In this document: piece after piece, positions 12,531-26,682 of the stretch
How positions within the stretch are numbered: position 1 is the stretch's first letter
Layout: every line of letters starts with the position of its first letter
Source of the DNA: Diphasiastrum complanatum
Lineage: Eukaryota > Streptophyta > Lycopodiopsida > Lycopodiales > Lycopodiaceae
Assembly (NCBI GenBank): GCA_029204225.1
Contig: CM055106.1
Coordinates: forward strand, 45,267,313 to 45,331,312
Direction: 5' to 3'
DNA: 64,000 bases
The notes under the pieces: model-generated
What the model was told of the DNA's origin: nothing
What the model saw: only the letters and a program-made list of their open reading frames with translations
Database searches by the model: none
Program-made: the position numbers and the translations under genes

Positions 12531-12833
12531 GTTCATGTGCAAAGCACGCTATATGGGGTGGGTGAATTTTGATAAGCTGATACACTAGATACAATTTGAA
12601 TTTTGATCCCTTTCAGCCTAGAATATAGTATATACCCCCTCGTGTACCCATAGCCCGTCATCATAATAATCAACAACACAAAAAGGACGGGCCAGCCACG
12701 TATGTGGATATGGATGGATGGGCATGTCCCACCGACTCCTCGTGGCACGCTAGGGCTGAAAGCTCGCCACCGTTGGATCTCATTTTTAATCGTTCCACGC
12801 CTCCACGATCGCCAGTTGGAAAAAGCCAATGTG

Positions 12834-12843
12834 GCCACGTGGC
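12834..12843. promoter_or_regulatory. Perfect palindromic G-box
   Basis: GCCACGTGGC is a perfect ten-base palindrome with the CACGTG core. It is the class of site bound by plant bZIP (HY5-like) and bHLH (PIF-like) factors. It lies about 1.3 kb upstream of the RING gene ATG, in a GC-richer block that I take to be its promoter. Confidence 0.5.
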
Positions 12844-12993
12844 GAGAATCGGAGTGGCTGGGGAGCAGATTGTCGTGCAATTAAGCCCTGTCGATATCGC
12901 ACCACATGAGTCACTACCGGAGGTAGCCACTGGTGGCGAGTCTTGACCCGGCTCATTAAAATGTAAAGCTGACGCTGCAGTGGTCTCTGGATC

Positions 12994-12999
12994 CACGTG
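12994..12999. promoter_or_regulatory. Second G-box, CCACGTGA context
   Basis: CACGTG occurs again 158 bases downstream of the first, in the context ATCCACGTGACT, which also fits an ABRE-type element. Two G-boxes in one short GC-rich block make regulation by bZIP or bHLH factors plausible; this is inference. Confidence 0.45.
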
Positions 13000-13099
13000 A
13001 CTGGCTGTCAGTACCACCGGTGGCAGGCTCCCCCAGCGGCGGTGAAACGCCAAACAGCCCCGGGCTGGCTACCGGATGACCAAACCTGTACGCCTCCCG

Positions 13100-14158
13100 T
13101 CGGTAGGGGCCGCTCTCTCGCTCTTTTCTTCTCTTTCTCTTTGGCTTTACTCTTTTCTTTCGTGTAGCTTTTCTTCGTTTGTTCGTTCTTTCTTGTTGGC
13201 ATCTCTCTTGCCATCGCCAGATGCAGCGATTCCTGGCGCTTCTTCCCCGATCTGCTTCGATCTTTTGCTTCAATCCGTGTTTCCTTAGGCCTGGATGTTT
13301 TGATTCGGAAACATGCAGCTGTGAAGCGGAGTTGTTAGATCAAGATTTAACAGAGTATTGGCTGCAGCAGGCGGGGGAAAATGATTCAAAGACTGACAGC
13401 GGAACAGGTGCGTTTACGCGGAGTTGGAAAGTATGCAGATGAGGACCTTTGAGTTTTGGTGGTATTTGAATGAGCGAACCTGAAGTACTATCTAGTTTGA
13501 GGTACAATATACAATATCGTTTTGCAATATCTGACTTAGGTTTACCAAAAGCATTTCCGCGAACATCATAATAAGCAGCGGCAGCCATTTTCTGATCAAA
13601 CTTCGAGGAATCGTCTATAGAAAGGTCTGGGAGGAGAAAAGGCAATATATGAGTAGTTAGGCGTTTCGTTAATCACTTAAACGGGGAGGATGTTGTTTTT
13701 AATGAAAGCATAGGCTGAAATTTTCAACCATCAGAGGAGTGCATTGGTTCTTTTGCTGAATGCAGTCGGATTATGTGATTCTCTTGGAGGCGACCTACAA
13801 CTTCAGTCAATCCCTTGCAGAATCAGTTTAATTGCTGAATATCGAGAATGAGATGATCTTTGAAGATGGAATTCGAGATGTTAATATGACTTGTTGAAAG
13901 TTGTCAATCTTCTACCAGCAGGACCTTTAGATACCCTTAGATAAGACTTCAATTCATCGGTATAGATTGATTGTTTGGCGTTGAAAAGGAAGTGGCTTGA
14001 TCATTATGAAAGAACGAGTTCAAAAACAGACATGAAGAGTAATACTTTGGGGGTGCAGTTGTAACTGGGCATCGGTGAAAGTCAATCATTGCAGCTTGTT
14101 TTGAATTGTCCCTTAAAATTTGGTGCTGAAGGTTTGCCTGTGCATATATTAGTTGCTC
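13100..14158 (+). promoter_or_regulatory. Leader region of the RING gene, possible 5' UTR intron
   Basis: A CT-rich stretch at about 13110-13200 resembles the Y-patch and leader of plant genes. A plausible donor (ACAG followed by GTGCGT, 13408) and acceptor (CATTGCAG ending at 14094) would define a 5' UTR intron of about 0.7 kb. An in-frame TAG (14150-14152) lies directly upstream of the chosen ATG at 14159, which supports that start. The transcription start cannot be fixed from sequence alone. Confidence 0.4.
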
Positions 14159-14318
14159 ATGGCTGACTTAGGGCTAGCAAAGTCAAAGTCTCCTGAAAAG
14201 CAGGCATCACTGTTTCCTGGTCTAGGGTCAGTATCTTGTTCTGTATGCTTGGAACTTGTTACAGATGCAGGGGAGCGGTCCATCGCCAAACTCAAATGTG
14301 GTCATCATTTTCATCTTG
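14159..14318 (+). CDS. Exon 1: start and first half of RING-H2
   Basis: The ATG is preceded by an in-frame stop. The exon encodes 53 residues plus one base and includes CSVC and CGHHFHL, which supply five of the eight zinc ligands. The donor is CTTG followed by GTACTAG. The RING finger is thus split between its second histidine and sixth ligand by intron 1. Confidence 0.88.
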
Positions 14319-17300
14319 GTACTAGTCTAACTTTTTTATCAATTACTAGTTTTCTTTCAGTTTTTTACTTGTTTACAAGTATATTTTGAATGTTCTAAAG
14401 TTGTTGAAGGTGGGTGAAACCATATTCAAGTATTGAATTAGCGAATATTTTCTTGGTTCTTTACTTGTTTTTCCATTCCCAATGGCAAGTTATACCTTTT
14501 GTAGATTTCACATATGAAACATTGTACCTGCTTAAATACAACCAAGTTTGAACAAATGACATGTTTGGTCAGGGGTCCAAAGATTGATTTTCTGTTCCCA
14601 TTTTAAGAAAACAATTATTGAAGACTGTGAGGCCTGCCAATCATTCACCTTGCAGTCATGTTGGAGCTTGGGAGACAACACCATAATTGATCTATCCTCT
14701 AAGTTGCGATTCCATGAAGGAGATGCCTTGCCTGGTCTGGACAATCATTAAGAATTTTCGTGAATTTAGTTCCCAACTAAGGCATTCTGGCCCCAATTGA
14801 TTTGAATGCCTCTATTGATACTTCTTGTACCCCTTACATAGCCACCATGTTGCGTGGTGGGTGTTGTGGGTATCTATTGCGAAGCTGCTCCCACATTTGC
14901 AGTTTGGGTGTCCTTTAACTAACCCACCAGTTATAGCAAACCATAGGTGCATCGTGATTCTGGGAAAAAACGTTCCCAGTATTGCGTTTCTCAGAATTGC
15001 GATTCTGGGTACAGATTCCAGAATCGCTGAACAAAAAACAAAATCAGATATTATCAAAATTATGGCAAATTTTTTAATGAATGCCCACAAATATCTGTAA
15101 AACATTATTCCTACGATAGTTTAGCTATATTCTTATTGCCCTAAATTAGAGCTTTAATTTGGTACCCATATTGCCCACAAAAAAAAAAAAAGTTTCTGAG
15201 AAAACGTTGGCTAAAATTAGAAACGCAGTTCTGACTGCGTTTCTAGAAACCCTAGGCAACTATGTAGCAGACTATAAATGACACCAAGTGTTAAACACCA
15301 TAAGTGCCTGACCTTGCAGGACCCCTTCTAGCCTGAACTCAGACATTGACTAACCACAATGAGGAATGTAACATAGAAGAGTTATGTCCTTAGAAATGAA
15401 GTGAAGGAAATCATTTTCAATGCTTTCATTGCTCTCCAAAGAATCATTGTTTCTATTTCTATTCTCAATTCTATAACAATTCTTGCACTGTTGGATAGCT
15501 TTTGGCAAGGGGGCTTTCTTATTCTGGCTAGGTTTTGGTAAAGCTTTCTGGAGGAGCTTAGACATAAAGAGAGCACACTTTCTACATGCAAAACTAGTTA
15601 CATACTCTCAAGATGGAAGCAAGTGCAACAATTAATGATCACATTACAAAGGTCAAGGACCTTATGGACGAGCTTGCGTTAGTGGGAGACATAGTAAGTG
15701 ATAGGAGTATTGTTTCCATAGTTTTGAATAGTTTATCATTCAACTATCAAGATTATGTGGTGTCCCTTATGTGGTCTTCTAACTATAGGAAGAGATGAGG
15801 AAGAATCTTTCTGAAACAAAAGATAATCCAAAACATGCATTTCCTTCTAAGAAGAAGCGAAAGTTTCAAAAGAAAGGCAAAGGCAAGGGGAAGAACTCAA
15901 AGCGAAACTTTGAGCCAAATTGCAGCCTAGCACTCCTCTTTGTAATGCCTTTGCCTTTTGCTCTCGCTTTCCACAAATTAAGCAATTCCCCTTTCGAATT
16001 GCTTTCTTTTCATCTTCTAGTTGATTCGATTGATTTTCTTGTTGATTTTGTCGTTCTTCTTCCCTTTGTTCTTTTTCGCTTTGACACCTTTAGCTTCTTT
16101 TGATCTTGGAAGGCTTAAGCTTGTTTATCCTTTGTATGTATAAAGAGAAATGTTGATACTTTGCCCTTGCATTCTTTGCTAAGAATGCTCGCTCCTTGAA
16201 ATTGTCCTTGTGAACAAGATTTTGTCGTCTCATTTCCTCCTGTAGCAGTATTGCATTCAACTCATTGAAAGAAGGCCCTGTCTCCTGTAAAGACAACATC
16301 ATAACAAAGTTTTGATAGGCCAAACGTTAACTATTAAGCATGATTGATACCAAAATTGAATCCGAAACACTTTCTCTAACTGCAATAAGTTGCCCTTCAC
16401 TTGAGTAAAGTAATCCGCCTGTACCCATCTTCAATTTACGTTGCTTATTAGTTAAGAACAAAATTTGAGATTGATTTATAGTCTCGTATAAATTCTTTAT
16501 AATATCCAAAGCCTCCTTTGGTCTAGCAACATCCATGATGCGATAAACAATCATATCTTTAACAGACAAGTTAATAATATGATGAGCTTTTCTCCTTTGC
16601 TTCATATACTCTTGCAACTCCTTGTCTGTAGTTGGAGGTATCTCAACCCCTGTGACAATGTCCCAATATTCTCGATCCTGGAGGATATTTTGCATCTTGA
16701 ACTCCCATATGCTAAAGTTTGTACCATCTAGCTTACGAGATTCCGGTAACACAACATCATTCAATCCTCCCATTGTCAAACAATAATTATGATCTGTAGC
16801 AACTTTCAATATTTTGATTTTCAGCGATCAGTATTTCTTCGACGATCTGATCCTCTCCTAGAAGATCCATGTTGTCCTCATAACAACGTTAAATCCACGT
16901 GCAACTAATGGTTCTTCAAAAATTCGATTGCACACCTGCAAAAACAATCTCTTTCCCTCATGTAGAATCTTGATAGCTTCCAAGATCAAGAAGCCTGTTT
17001 TGATACCATGTCGGAATTTGATGAAATTCAGAAATAGAGGTAAACTAATCATATTAGCACTCACACACACCAATCAAGTTCAACATAACTTGAAGAATGA
17101 GCATAGCTCTCTACAATGGAATGAATGGAGATGGGGTGCCAGCCCTCCTTATTATATAATTTCTCTAGTCCTTAGGCAAAAGCTAAAAGCAAAAAGCTAA
17201 TTACTATAGTTGCTCTCTATTTTGGGTAAAGATCCTTGTTAATTTTCCAAGTGAAAAATCATGTTCTATTCTAGGACTAGTGCACCTCCTACATGCAAGA

Positions 17301-20300
17301 CTAATTTTAACTTGACTTTAGGGCTTTGACTTTGATATACTAAAAATAGAAATTGCTCCTAAAATAGCTCGCTGGCGTGGCCAGACCTTGATACTTTTAC
17401 ATGCTTAGGATCATCGTCACCCACCACGATTCTCTTTTAATGTATTGCAGTTATATTTCAGGTATATGTTTATTTCTTACAGCCTAACTAGTGTTTTACG
17501 GTTGCTACAACCACCCCCACTTTTTGTGAACCAGACAAATGTGTGTTGTTTTGAACGCTGTTTGAGAGTTGAATATGCCCAACGATGGAATCTTGGTTTG
17601 ATCTTTTTTCTTAAAATTTTGTACAGATCTTCAGAATTGTATCATTGTTAGATTGCACGTAACTGAAACAGCGTGACATTTTGTTCATTGTAAATTGTAA
17701 CAGCCTCAAGATTTGAATCCACTGTATGTTACATGCTTTGATGCTCATGGTTCAACTGTTTATTTTCTTCTGCATAGCTCTATTTAGTTTCCTGTAGCTG
17801 AAGATATTCTGGGTGTTCATTGCTGTTCATGTATTTTCTAAAACTTACCAAGTAAAGACTGTTTTTACCCATCATACTGTTTTCCAATTTTTTTTTTCAA
17901 TGAATCCAGGTTTTGTTGATTTGAACAGTGTCCTCAGATCACATTGCTTCAGCCATAACCATTGTGTTTGCATGAGACTTTGTATAATAATTCACATACT
18001 TGTATGTTAAGGGTCTCTATACCAATCAGATAGAATTGCCTTGCTGCAGATTGTATAGGTTCTGCCTTCAATGCTAAGGGTTTAATGCAATGCCCAAACT
18101 GTCGTCGTGTTGAGGAGGGCCAATGGCTTTATGCAAATGGTTGTCGCCACTTTGAAGATTACACAGTCGATGGCTTATCCTATGAAGATGACTATGAAGT
18201 TTATGCTGGCATAGCTGATCTATTTCATCCACATGAAGAGCTGGTAATGTTCACCTAATTTGTATCCTTCGAGTTTTTGTTGCACTTTTGTTTATCATTA
18301 TCCTGACCTGTTTACTCCATTTACTGCTTGGTTTCTCAAGCTTGTATTGCTCTGTTAAATCATGAATCGTTTTAGTTGTTCGTGAAATTTGTAGAGGTAT
18401 GGTGGTCTGATTACTTTGGGCTTCTTTCTCTTTGTTGACCTTTCAATAATTGTATTTTAGGACATAAAGCTTTGTTTTGGAGATGCATACCAGATGTCTT
18501 CTATCGAAATTTCAAGGAATGGGATTTCAAATATTTATCGGAAGCATTTATTTTTCCAGCTTGGTCCTGGGGATCTAATTTTTCTTAGAAGTTTTTTCTT
18601 TTCTTGTATGCCCTCATTGTGTGGCTGAATGGAATTGATCTCCAAACCTCAAGGAGAGGAAAGAAGACTTCCACCGACACGGCACCTTTTGGAGGACAAT
18701 TTCTCTGAAAAATCGCAGTACTAGTGTGTTCATTACGAAGATGTGTGCTATTTGAGTTTTTCTGAGTCGCACTTTTAAAGGTCCTAGTCTGAACTTAATC
18801 AGGAAATTTTTTGTGGTATAGATAGCAGAGAAATTTTTGTTGTCTCAGGACTAATTGTTGAATATGATTTGCATAACATTATGAAGATGGGCTGCCTGTG
18901 AAAGAATTGATGTACTTATGTTTTCAATTTTCTAGTCATAATTCACTTAAGTGCTGTATTAAGCAATGGATATTTAGCTTGTCTTTTGTACCGACTTAAG
19001 CTCTATTAGACATTCATACGTTTGATCTGAATGTCTTGACTTATGGAGTTGCTCAATACCAATGGCTCTCTTTATTATTATTTTATGTGACATACCTTGA
19101 AATTGATGGCCTAATAATGATTGATTGGGCTTTTGTCTACAGCTCCTTTTTAAAATTTATAATATGACATGGACCTTAACTCAAAACAGCCTAATATATT
19201 GATATCAATTGAATCACAGACATAAGCGAGTAAATCAGACATTTATGTAGCTCCACTCGTAGCAGTGCTATAGCTTCTGGGCTACTGAAAAATAGCTTTC
19301 CAAGCTCAACGGTTTTGCAGTTTAGGCCTTTCTCTTCTTTTGGTCTACCTGTGTATGCACACCATTTATTTCCCTTAAATTTTGAACTGTGGTGCATTGT
19401 AGCAGTGTAGCACATGGGGTTAAAAATTTGTGAGCTATTATATCATGGAGTTGATCTTAAGAGCGAAGGTGCTGAGACGTAACTTTGATGAAATGCCTTG
19501 GAGACAGTTGGAGCAATCTTTTCGCTTCTGAATGTATTTTCAGTTTGTGGATCTATATATTCTATGGTTAACATGTGCAGACTCTGCTTCTCTTGACAAT
19601 GCATATGGAAAGAATGCATACCCACCTGTCATTTTGATTTTGCATAAATGATACAAATTCGTTTTCAACTTGTACAAGTTAGATTGTAAGCCTTGAAAAG
19701 ACACGTTCTAAGAATTGCGACACACCTTTTGGAATAAGTCAAGTAGCTTAAAGAACTTTAGGTGGTTTTTGTTGTGAAATCAAATGCATGTTGGTTTTAT
19801 TTCATGTGACCATCATTTGTTTCCTTTGGCTGGGTGTTGACTTTCCATCACTACAGCAATTTGGTCACTTGCATTGGGGAGCATATCCATCATTGTCACA
19901 TCAACATGTATCCGTGACTCTTGAGTAAGTGTTAACTTTCATGGTACTTCCTTCTGTCATGTCTTCTCCAGAGTTTGTACTGAGGCAATTTGTGCTTCGA
20001 GTTACCGTTAGCTAGGTTACCTTGACAAGTGGTTTTATTCTGCACAAAGATTTGGAGTATGAACTTGACGGATACTTTTGCTGGCATGGTGTTTGCAGAG
20101 GAAGCAATCCTCCGGCAGGTGGTTGTAAGTGATTCTGAACTTATAAGCAGCTGATGTTGGTTTTGCCTTCAAAGCCTCCTCATAGTTTTACTGAGTGCTC
20201 CATTGTTTCAGGAAAAGGGCCTAATGCCAGCAATTCATTTGGTGTATATAATTTTGTATGTGTGCAATAATTACTTACTTAATATTGTTGCGGTAGTTGT

Positions 20301-23300
20301 AATCAGAGGCAATTTCAGATGTCTACAATATTTTACACCACCGTACCATTTCTCCTCTTTATTGGTCAGTTCATCAGCTATAATATATTTTGTTCGCTAT
20401 AATATATTGGCTCTTTGCTCAATCAAGTTCCCAAAACATGACTTCACATAGTAGGACCTTATTTTATTGTGACACTTCTATATGCTACTCTAGTGAAATT
20501 TGTTAATATGCTGATGTGGATCTATATGATAAATCAGCAAAAAGTCATGCAGTGAGGCGTATTATAACTTGTTGCAGAGTTGTGCAACAGAAGATGCATG
20601 CATCCATATGCTAATGGATTTAGACTCAAGTGTTTAGTGTAGACAGCTAAAAGCATGGTTTGGTGGCACAAAAAAAGAACCCATTTTTCATTGTACCTTG
20701 TGGTAGTACATTTCACTTTTTTGAGGATTTTGTGGGAGCTTGATAGATGCGACCCACGAGTTAATGCAATGAAGGCACCCCTAGTAATGATGGGCCTCCC
20801 CTCTTGGGGGGGTAAGTGGTGGGCATACTCTCTCTCAAAGAAACCTTTTTTCAATACATTTCTTTCCAAAAAAGGTAGTGTCTTTGATAGATGTTGTACC
20901 ACCAAACCATGCTTTTAGCCAGGCCTATGTTATAGTTTGGAAGGCCCGAGAAAGCTTGTTATGTTTATAGTCGGATAGCGCCAGCGGCAGTTGGTAAGTT
21001 TATATTTGACGCCACATGCTAACTGGCTTTACCCGGGACAAAGTGGAATACATGATTGTTTTGACCTAGTTTTAGGGTTGATGTCATTTATAAGGAAAGA
21101 TGTCATGCTAAGGCTGTTCCTTTTTAGTTCTCAACTAGTTCTGTGCTTTTTGGTAGGAAGAGGAATGATGACGCCTTCCAACGAATGAAAAATTGATATC
21201 CGTGAATACAACTCTATGTTATTATTGTTCTATAGGTAGATGACACACTTCTATTTAGATGTAACTTAGATCTTTTGATGGCCTATTTTTGAAAAATATT
21301 TGTAGAATGAATTGCAAGCTCTTGAAGAACATGTCTTATGTTTTCAAGGTAATATATTGTATCTTCACCATTGAAGTATGGATGTTTGCATGCTGCTTCA
21401 AGAGGTGGTTATTTGTTTTGTGTGCAAATATGTCTTACTTGATTGTGTGAGCTTTATGTAATACCCTTGTGTGCTGCCATCAAACACATCGTGCAACCCA
21501 TCTATGAGAGCCAAAAATTTAGTGCATACATGACGGACTAGGAGTGGATACAAGGTAGATTGAGAATGTAAGCTTTGATAGCAACAAATTAAACATGTCA
21601 AATATTAGTTCTAAGCAAACTTCAAAGAGAGAGAAAGGAAGGAAGGAAAGCTTTATCAATGTCCTTTAAATACCAAAAGGCGCATAAGCCCAAATAAGTA
21701 CATCTCAAGTACGATAATAACTAAAGGAGCATATAAATCAGACAACTATTAGATAAAAGGATTACACTAGCAAAACTAAACAGAGCTTTGCTCTACTCTC
21801 ATGATAGGTAGATAGATAGATCTGAGAGATGATATATAGGAGAGCAGTATAAAAAAACCAAAACTGCATGATATATCATGTCACAAAAGACCCCTATTGA
21901 AGAAAGCAAGGATAGATGACGATGCCGGTATTGAAGTGGATATAGTGGGCCTGCCCTAGGTCTGCAAAGTCTCCTAGTAGCCATGAAACTCGGTCTCCTG
22001 CCGTCGGTCCCAATGAAAGTCTCGAGAAAGAATATCTGATTCATTCTCTGACAATGTCTCAACCTCAATGTCTGCTTTGGTATGTCTTCTTGAGAAAAAA
22101 GACATCTGGGTTGGGCAGTCATGGTGTCCATATTGACCTCTTTGATGAAGCAAGAATATCTCACGCATCATCAAGGCCACACACCGAGGGTCTATATATG
22201 AAATAAGTGAACGTAGTGTGACTGAAGGATCATGGAAAAGATACTGTTAGCATCCCTTGATGTCATAGGCATTTGAATAGGTAATGCTCTTCGGACTCCA
22301 CCTCCCCCAATGTGCATAATTGTTAAAGCCACGTGAGGGATGCCTTGAAAGCTCCCAGTCTCCTCAAATAACTGGTGTGAGGAAACTCCGAATTGTCCCA
22401 ATGTAAAATGGAGGTGATGTGAAAGTCTACTATCCAGGTAAATGGGTAAGACTGGGACTTCGACAATATCCAGCTCTAGGAAATAGGAGTGGCAGATCTG
22501 GTCTGACCCCAAGAGGTTTGTGCCATGTCATGTGAAAATATGCATGATAGATAACCTCCCTGATGTACTAATGGGATCCGTTCCCGAAAGCAAAAATGTT
22601 CAAGACCAACCAAAGAAGCATGACCCTTGTGTAGTCTAGCCATGGCAGCTCGTCTCATATTGAAGATTGGCCAAGTGAACAATGTCCCCAAATAAGTATA
22701 AGAGGATACCACATGTAGTGGTTGTCCTCCTAGAGTATACTTGAGGCCCTGGAGGTATTAAAAACCATAATTTGGGTTTCCTTGGTATGCACAGTCAAAT
22801 CAAATACCTTGGTTGATGGCTTTCTCAAGCTCATCAATATACAAACAAAAGACAATGAACAACCTTGTTTCATTGCAATCGTACTCCTGAGTCTCTTAGA
22901 GAGTTTCTCCTCAGATCTGAAGCATCCCCAAACCTGCTCATACAATGCCATGATAGCCAATATAGTATTGTAGAGAAGCCAAGATCCCTCAGTCTCTATA
23001 TGAGCATGTATCTTGGAACCGAGTCAAAAGCTTTTTAGAAATCCACAAAGCAATATTAAACTCTCTCATGTCTAGATCTAGTCTCCTCAATGATAGCTCA
23101 GATTGTGGAAACATGAACAAGGGTAGAATGTTGTGCCCTAAAACTAGCCTGATTCAAGGCATGTAATCGTCGTGTCTTTGTCTCACTACTAACTGTTGTT
23201 TGAAGGATGGGGTCACCACTTTTGTAAATGAGATGGATGATATTGGTACAACATGATGGAGGAAAACCATACTTGATAGCATGATTAGGAATGAGGCCAA

Positions 23301-23982
23301 AATAGGTGCTAGTCTATCAATGTGAATAAGGAATTCAGTCTCTAAGTCATCGATATCCCATTCTTGGTAGCATTTCAACTTCTCAATGGCCAGGGAAACC
23401 ATATCTAGGAGAAGGTGGAGGGATGAGGAGATATCAAAATAGGATGTGGGAAAGGTGTAGAGTGATGTGGCATACTCAGTCCAGAGACGTAGGTCTTTCA
23501 ACAATGGAGGTGGGGCGCCCGAGGGATAAACTCATGTCTGATAGCACCAGAAGAGGAACAATAAAGAAGTTCCAAACGTCTCTTCCCTTAAGAAGTATTA
23601 TAAGAACGCTTTTTGTAACGACAAGTGTAATGATATAAATGCCCGAGGTTACGAGGATGATGAGAGGATGAAGATTGTGCGTGAATAACTTGTAGATGGA
23701 GTTGTTTACATACATTATCATACCAAGGTCGATGGTGGTGACACACACATGAGCCGGATGGAGTTTTTATGATGTTTGGATGGGAAAGCCATAGAGGCGG
23801 CATTATGAAGAGCTGTAGTGAGAAAAGATGCTTGGGAATGGATCGGGCTATTTTTTTGGGAAATTTTGGAGTATCAGAGATAGCTTCTTGGTAAAAATGT
23901 GTGTATGCATGACTAAACATGTATCTGGGAGCACGTTCCACTGGGGAGTAAGTAGATGTTGAAAGACATAATAGCATATAGT

Positions 23983-24052
<70 letters not shown>

Positions 24053-26607
24053 TCGTGGCCTCTGGTACCGTTGGTATGGTACCGCCAGTACCATATCAGT
24101 GGTACCGCCGGTACGGTACCGCCCTGGGATCTGCGGTACCATATTTAATATTTTTAATATTTATTTTTTGCCTATTACCTACCAAAATAGGTAAAATAAT
24201 TGGAAAAAAAAGGGGTTCTGGGTGTAAAAAAAGAGGGTACATTACATGGTGCAGGGGACTGGTGCAACGGCATATGGGCACTGTGAGTGAGCAGACCATG
24301 GGGCCAATGGGAGAGCAACACAGGGGGGGAGCACACATGGGGGCAGGTACAGAGGCACATGGAGGGATGATGGGGATCCACATGGCCGATCAGGCTGTGG
24401 GGATAAATAAGCACTCAGAATGCCATTGTGGTCGGCATTTTCAGAGGTTGTGAGAGAGCTAGTGATAGATAGTGAGAGAGCAAGCGAGAGCCGGTGACAG
24501 GCTGTGAGAGGCTGTTTGAGAGCTAGGGTGCTGTGAGAGGGTGTTCAAGGACTAGGGTGCTGTGAGGAGAAGGTCGATCGAGATGGCAGAGTACATACCA
24601 CCAAAGTCCGAGGGCGAAGCCAGGAGGAAGCTTGAGGAAGATATCCGAAGGCACAACGAAAGACATCGGAAGCAAGAGGCAGATATCCGAGAGATGCTGC
24701 GACAGACTCGGCAGAGAAATCTGGAACCGGAGTCACCCGCCCCTGCTGTGGCTTCTGTCCCCGCTGTTGAGTTGGATTTGGATGAGCAGATTGGAATGAA
24801 CTTCACACGACGGCAGCTCATCATGGTCAGGGAAAGGGCGGCCAGACGTCGGGCTAACCAGGAGGCAGCTCGGGCTAACCGGGAGGCAGAGCGAGAGCGA
24901 CAAAACAATGCACCTGACGAGGGCGAGGAGTCGGTGGAGGATCAGTAGGAATGTTTAGAATAGATAAAGTCCAGCCGTATGTGGTGGACTGTTGCTATGT
25001 AGTTTTCGGCAGTTTAGGGCGCGACAAATAACTAGATGGCTGCTTAAAAAAAAAGACAGGATATGTAATGTTATCTTTATACAACGGTTGAATCAATATA
25101 TAGTTGTTTTTTGTGCAACGCGAGCCTGGTCATGTGAAATGCAATCTCTGTAATTTTTTTAAATGCAAATGTATTACATGTGTTTATGAAATGCCGTTTG
25201 GGGTGTAGGGGTATTTGCTGTGCTCATGATGTAGGTGCATTTATGTGAAGCTAACATTCACTTCAATTGAAATTAGTTGAAAATAGGATTCACACACGCA
25301 CATAGAACTTGACATAAAATTGAAAATACAGCATCGCATGTATAGAGCGACATACGCACAATGGGCAGCAAATAAAGTATGCCAAACATTGTATATAATG
25401 TGAAAAATCATCTGAGTACAATGGTAGACCGCCTGCTAGAGACAAACTATTGAAACTAAAACAACAGTGCCACAATCAATGCTTTGGCTCTGACTCAGAC
25501 GAATGCTTTGGAAACAACTCAGGGCACCGAGCTGACTCACGCAGCCGATATCTGTGCCTGTCTGGAACTGGCATGGGCTGTGTGTCCGAGGAGAAGGACT
25601 CGTCACTAGCATCATCCCAATCTGCCTCCGCATCAGCCCCCAAGCAAGCCAAACCAACAACACCTCCCGCTGTGTCCTCTGAGGGGGATGAGGGGCAATG
25701 GGACGAGATGAGGATGTGCGTGCCAGCCAAGCAGGCAGCAACTCTGGGTCAGCCACATAAGGAGCGGTGCAAAACCGGAGAACGCCCTCCGAAATGCTGT
25801 TCGTCCCTGCCACGAGCCGCGGCTTGTAGGTGTCCAGTAGTCGTTGCCTGTCGGGGATGGACATGCTGCCACAAGGGGCAGCATTTAAGGTGGCACCATT
25901 TTTGGCGCGTGCACCGAGCAGATGGCCTTTAAGGCGAGTGAGGGACGCAGCAAATTCGACGAGATAGTATCGGCAACGCACGATCTTCTGACCGGTCTTG
26001 TTGGTCTTGTCGGCAACCTGCCTGACAATGTCTACCTCGTCCCACAGATCGGAAAGGTCGGATTGCACCATTGCGATGGAGAAAACTAGGGAAAAAATGC
26101 AGATGAAGCTAAAACTGGAAAGATGGATTGCTGGAAAGAAAACAACAGGGTTCACTGAAAATGGGCGAAGGCAGGGCGTTGCGTGGGCGAAGGGCGACGC
26201 AAATGCAGGGCGGAAACAGCAGCGATGGCAGGGCGGAGGAGGCCGCAAAAAAAATTTCAGAGGAAACGCGAGGGGGGCGGGTAGGTGTTTAGGCCAAAAA
26301 AAAATGAAAAAAAATATTAAATATTAAATAATATTTATATTGTGGTACCACGGTACCAACATGGTACCGCGGTACCAGTATGGTCCCGCGGTACCGGGAT
26401 CCGCGGTACCGCGGGATCTATGATATATATATATATATATATATATATTAGTGGGTAAGCCTGTCGATGATAGGCGGCCGGACGTTGATTGCAGATGATT
26501 TGTGTTTTGGTCGGATGTCGATTGCGGATGGTTTGCGTTTTGGACAAGAGGGCGTTTTGGGTGGCGAGAGATGCTTTTGACGATGGCAAGAGTCTGATTG
26601 TGGTTTG

Positions 26608-26682
<75 letters not shown>

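Larger units (their letters stand above)
24051..26422. mobile_element. Shrunken hAT-like transposon with GGTACC-rich ends
   Basis: This is a 2.37-kb element set in an (AT)n tract on both sides, so an ATATATAT 8-bp duplication is possible but unprovable. Its ends are CATCGTGG on the left and, read inwards, CATAGATC on the right. The first 100 bases hold five GGTACC palindromes and the last 85 hold six, in mirrored arrangement, followed on both sides by an AT-rich TATTTAATATT block. Inside are a minus-strand hAT transposase remnant and a separate plus-strand ORF converging on it. Confidence 0.7.

Noticed and set aside
12670-13273. Overlapping frames on both strands in the GC-rich promoter
   Set aside because: GC-rich sequence naturally lacks stops. 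The Arg/Lys-rich minus-strand peptide is simply the reverse of the CT-rich leader.
13340-13645. Minus-strand 101-residue frame near the promoter
   Set aside because: It overlaps the leader of the RING gene on the opposite strand and has no recognisable domain; treated as a chance frame.
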